This document shows positions 12,527 through 14,979 of a stretch of DNA of 14,979 nt, piece by piece. Numbering within the stretch: position 1 is the stretch's first letter; every line of letters begins with the position of its first letter. The notes beneath the pieces are model-generated. The model ran no database searches and had not been told where the DNA came from. It saw only the letters and a program-made list of their open reading frames with translations. The stretch spans positions 1 to 14,979 of the forward strand of contig JAIRPZ010000082.1 of assembly GCA_031256755.1 (NCBI GenBank). Direction: 5' to 3'. This stretch comes from Planctomycetaceae bacterium (GTDB lineage Bacteria > Planctomycetota > Planctomycetia > Pirellulales > Thermoguttaceae). The position numbers were made by a program, and so were the translations under genes.

Positions 12527-14617
12527 ATGAGTATTCCTTTACGAAACGTCTGTTTATTTTGTTTTTCTCTTTTTTTGCTTTATCCGGTGATAGTTTCCGC
12601 TGAAGCCGTGCTGCTGGATGTGGAATTGCCGATCCGTGCGGAAACAGCCCGTTCCGTAACAAAAACACTGGAACGGCTTGCTCCCGGCACAGAAACCGTC
12701 ATTATTCAATTCCGTATTCCCGCCGATGCCGATATGTTCGGACGCGGAAGTTCTTTCGGCGTTTGTTATGAACTCGCTTCGCTATTGACCAGCGAAAAAT
12801 ATCAGCACATCCGGTTTGCCGCTTTCATGCCGCAGTCCGTACAGGGACACGCTGTTCTTGCGGCACTCGCCTGCAAAGAGCGGATTCTTGCTGATCATGC
12901 GGAATTCGGTGCCGCCTGCATTGATGAACCGCAAATCACCGATACCATCCGGCACGCCTACACCGAAATTGCACGCCGCCGCGCTCTGCCGGTTGATATT
13001 GTTACGAAAATGGTTGATCCCGCTCTGCCGCTTCTGCAAATCGAAACGGAATCCGGTACGGTCTTTTCCAATACGGATAAAGCGGAAAACGCACTTGCCG
13101 TTGCCGAAAAAACTGTCCTGATTCCTGCCGGTCAGCAGGGGATTTTTACCGCCGAACTTGCCCGGCAGATTCATCTCATCGATCTTATTGCCAATGACAA
13201 AACGGCTGCCGCACGCGGTCTCGGCTTAAAACCGGATGATCTGAAAATTACGCCGGTTTTGTCCGAAACGGGACATGCAGTCCGGGTTGATGTGATCGGC
13301 TTGATCAATTCCGATAAAACCGGTACGGTGATGCGGAGTATCCAAAATCATCTTAATAATAAAGAAAACAACGTTAATTTTTTATGTCTGTATATTGATT
13401 CGCCCGGCGGCGATCTTGAGGCAAGTTTGGCATTTGCCTCTTTTCTTGTTACAGAAATTGATCCGGCAAAGGTGCGGACGGCGGCTTATATTCCGAAAGA
13501 GGCGAGATCGGATGCGGCACTGATTGCAGCGGCATGCGGCGAAATTGTCCTGGGTCCCGCAGCGGTTCTCGGCGATGACGGTGCAGCGGTCTTTTCGGCA
13601 AATCAAATTGCCGATGCACGGCGGATGATCAAAGAATCGCTTGCCAAAGAAGCCGCACGGTCGTGGTCGGTTTATGCTGCTTTCGCTGATCCGGAGATCG
13701 AAATCTGCGAGTGGGAAAATATCAAAGCGGAAGGCAGCCGCCCGTTAGAATATTTTTCGGAAGAAGAATGGTCGGAAATGCCGAACAAAGAAAATTGGAC
13801 AAAAAAGCGAACCGTCAAACCGAAGGGGCAACTCTTAAAAATCGAACAAGGGAAAGGCGTGCAATTCTTGGCAGACCGGACAGCGAAGAACTTTGCCGAA
13901 TTCAAAATGCTGTACGGTTTGGAAGCCGATCCGATGCTCGTTGAACCGGCTTGGACAGATCAACTGGTACAGTATTTATCATCGCCGGACACCGTTTTTA
14001 TGGTTTTATACCTTGTGTGGGCGGGACTCCTCATTGAAGGCATGTTTCCCGGCATAGGAATCGGATCGTTTCTTGTGATTGCGGCGTTGTTTTTTTTCTT
14101 TTGGCTTGCTTTTTTAGGCGGCACGGCAAACTGGCTGGAGATTTCTCTTTTCCTGTTTGGAACGGCGTGTCTGCTTCTTGAAATTTTTGTGATTCCCGGC
14201 TTTGGAATTTTCGGCATCGGCGGCATCATTGCGGTGGTGGTCTCGCTGGTGCTGGCGAGTCAGACGTTTATCATTCCGCAGAATTCGTATCAATATCAGC
14301 AAATGAAACATGCGCTGGGCGTTTTTGTCGCTGCCGGCGGAAGTTTATTGCTGCTGGGTTTTCTCTTGTCGAAAACGCTGGACAGAGTGAACAAACCGAA
14401 AGATGCGGCGGTCATTCAGGATACGGAACGTTTAGCGAATTATGATCATCTTGCGGGACAGCGGGGACACTCGGCAACGCCGCTTGTGCCGGCGGGAAAA
14501 ATCCGTATCGGTGCGGACTTATACGATGCGGTTTCGGACGGCACGCTGATTGAACGGGACAATCCTGTGGAAGTTGTCTCGGTAACCGGATACAAAATTG
14601 TTGTACGGAAAATCTAG
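12527..14617 (+). CDS. NfeD-family membrane-bound ClpP-class serine protease
   Basis: NfeD-type proteins join a ClpP-like protease domain to membrane helices and a C-terminal OB-fold, and are thought to act on membrane proteins such as stomatins. This one has 696 residues. A signal peptide covers about 1-25. Two ClpP-like copies follow, at about 27-225 and 250-470. The second has DSPGGDLEAS (291-300) and Ser328 in RSDAALIAAACGEI at the expected nucleophile position. In the first copy the matching residue is Gly107 (VQGHAVLAALACKERI), so that copy looks inactive. About four or five membrane segments lie between 485 and 617. The NfeD C-terminal domain is at about 640-696 (TPLVPAGKIRIGADLYDAVS). 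It starts divergently from the oxidoreductase gene. No stomatin or flotillin gene is in the window, though one could lie beyond the insertion sequence. The start is the ATG that opens the signal peptide. Confidence 0.92.
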   Translation: MSIPLRNVCLFCFSLFLLYPVIVSAEAVLLDVELPIRAETARSVTKTLERLAPGTETVIIQFRIPADADMFGRGSSFGVCYELASLLTSEKYQHIRFAAFMPQSVQGHAVLAALACKERILADHAEFGAACIDEPQITDTIRHAYTEIARRRALPVDIVTKMVDPALPLLQIETESGTVFSNTDKAENALAVAEKTVLIPAGQQGIFTAELARQIHLIDLIANDKTAAARGLGLKPDDLKITPVLSETGHAVRVDVIGLINSDKTGTVMRSIQNHLNNKENNVNFLCLYIDSPGGDLEASLAFASFLVTEIDPAKVRTAAYIPKEARSDAALIAAACGEIVLGPAAVLGDDGAAVFSANQIADARRMIKESLAKEAARSWSVYAAFADPEIEICEWENIKAEGSRPLEYFSEEEWSEMPNKENWTKKRTVKPKGQLLKIEQGKGVQFLADRTAKNFAEFKMLYGLEADPMLVEPAWTDQLVQYLSSPDTVFMVLYLVWAGLLIEGMFPGIGIGSFLVIAALFFFFWLAFLGGTANWLEISLFLFGTACLLLEIFVIPGFGIFGIGGIIAVVVSLVLASQTFIIPQNSYQYQQMKHALGVFVAAGGSLLLLGFLLSKTLDRVNKPKDAAVIQDTERLANYDHLAGQRGHSATPLVPAGKIRIGADLYDAVSDGTLIERDNPVEVVSVTGYKIVVRKI

Positions 14618-14720
14618 ATCATTGATCCGTTCCAAACTTTGTGTGCGTACTCTTGACACCGTCAGGGTGAAAAACAGAAACGATCGCGGAAGACAGGGCT
14701 TGCCGGGCAGCAGTTAGTTT

Positions 14721-14768
14721 GCAGGCATCAGACGGCAGAGGAAAGACGGCAGGCATCAGACAGCAGAC
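14721..14768. repeat. Direct repeat of 20 bp, two copies
   Basis: Copies at 14721-14740 and 14749-14768 agree at 18 of 20 bases (core GCAGGCATCAGAC) with a 28-bp period. The first copy contains most of the CAGACGGCAGAGG that also occurs in the exported protein gene at 5917-5929. Confidence 0.65.
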
Positions 14769-14786
14769 GGCAGCAATCTGCCGTCT
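14765..14786 (+). terminator. Strong 9-bp hairpin, possible terminator or REP-like palindrome
   Basis: AGACGGCAG (14765-14773) pairs perfectly with CTGCCGTCT (14778-14786) around CAAT. A T-rich stretch (CGTTTTCTTCT) begins about 12 bp later, too far for a classic terminator. It is the only strong hairpin after the NfeD gene, 147 bp beyond its stop. It also belongs to the ACGGCAG repeat family. Confidence 0.5.
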
Positions 14787-14838
14787 CTCTAATTATCGTT
14801 TTCTTCTCCGCAGAGCGGCAAGACCGGCAATGCCCTAG

Positions 14839-14979
14839 GTCGTGTTGACGCTAATTTTTCAGATAAATAGCGATGTTTGCGAGTGCAATAAAAGCGTTAT
14901 AGGTTTCATCGAGTTTATCGTATCGGGTGAACACTCTCCGAAACTCCTTTATTTTACGGAAGTTGCGTTCAACAACATT
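14839..14979 (-). mobile_element. One end of an IS5-family insertion sequence
   Basis: The transposase tail ends in the candidate terminal sequence GGTCGTGTTGACGC (14839-14852), which overlaps the stop codon, as is common in compact insertion sequences. CTAG (14835-14838) abuts it and may be or include the target site. The other end lies beyond the window, so the inverted repeat and target duplication cannot be confirmed. Confidence 0.7.
14851..14979 (-). CDS. IS5-family DDE transposase, C-terminal 42 residues
   Basis: The minus strand codes for 42 residues up to a TAG at 14853-14851, with the rest of the gene beyond the window. NVVERNFRKIK contains the catalytic glutamate with the E-x6-K spacing of the IS4/IS5 signature. 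Next comes FRRVFTRYDKLDETY, the typical RR-x-TRYDKL tail of the IS5 family, ending in a hydrophobic helix (ALANIAIYLKN). DDE transposases of this type cut and paste the element. Whether the copy is intact cannot be seen. Confidence 0.88.
   Translation of the reverse strand, partial: NVVERNFRKIKEFRRVFTRYDKLDETYNAFIALANIAIYLKN

Larger units (their letters stand above)
14618..14838. other. Gene-free gap of 221 bp between the NfeD gene and an insertion sequence
   Basis: No reading frame here looks coding. It holds a short direct repeat and a strong palindrome (listed separately). TTGACA at 14653 has no convincing -10 partner. The gap ends where the insertion sequence begins. Confidence 0.6.

Noticed and set aside
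14653..14681. Promoter from TTGACA at 14653
   Set aside because: No acceptable -10 at 16-19 bp and no gene downstream on the plus strand before the insertion sequence.
14721..14786. Start of a CRISPR array
   Set aside because: Only two imperfect copies, an 8-bp spacing between them and no cas genes.

Overview
The window looks like a chromosomal piece of a planctomycete, probably of the Pirellulales type. This is an inference from content: a SLA1-homology (SHD1) domain next to a C-terminal membrane segment, a UvrA C-terminal half with a long extra tail, a membrane-anchored LysM protein with a long Pro/Ala linker, a two-copy NfeD-type membrane protease, and almost no Shine-Dalgarno sequences. 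Base composition is moderate, near half GC by eye. No rRNA, tRNA or CRISPR array was seen.

Layout. 1-405: 3' end of an SHD1-domain membrane protein (+). 560-2914: prc-type tail-specific protease (+), with an extended -10 promoter in front and a hairpin terminator behind. 3020-3631: leuD (-). 3816-4556: BtaB-like SAM-dependent lipid N-methyltransferase (+), divergent from leuD. The two start from promoters that both carry a perfect TTGACA box. 4750-6666: unrecognised exported protein (+), convergent with and only 4 bp from 6671-8722, the LysM membrane protein (-). 8888-11068: UvrA-like protein (-) that holds only the second ATPase half plus a tail containing a duplicated module. 11285-12322: Gfo/Idh/MocA oxidoreductase resembling the GnnA-type enzyme of lipid A clusters (-). 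12527-14617: NfeD/ClpP-class membrane protease (+). 14839-14979: one end of an IS5-family insertion sequence (-), running off the window.

There is no single obvious operon. Most genes stand alone, with their own promoter or with divergent or convergent neighbours. The common theme is the cell envelope: two proteases of exported or membrane proteins (Prc, NfeD), a peptidoglycan-binding membrane protein, a polar-lipid methyltransferase and a probable lipid A sugar dehydrogenase. LeuD (leucine synthesis) and the UvrA-like protein (DNA repair) lie among them.

The observations most worth a second look are the half-length UvrA with its 165-residue-period repeated module, the orphan BtaB-like methyltransferase, an attenuator-like set of competing hairpins before the LysM gene, and a small family of ACGGCAG-based palindromes at three separated places, one of them inside a reading frame. 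I did not find anything I could defend as a new defence or mobile system.
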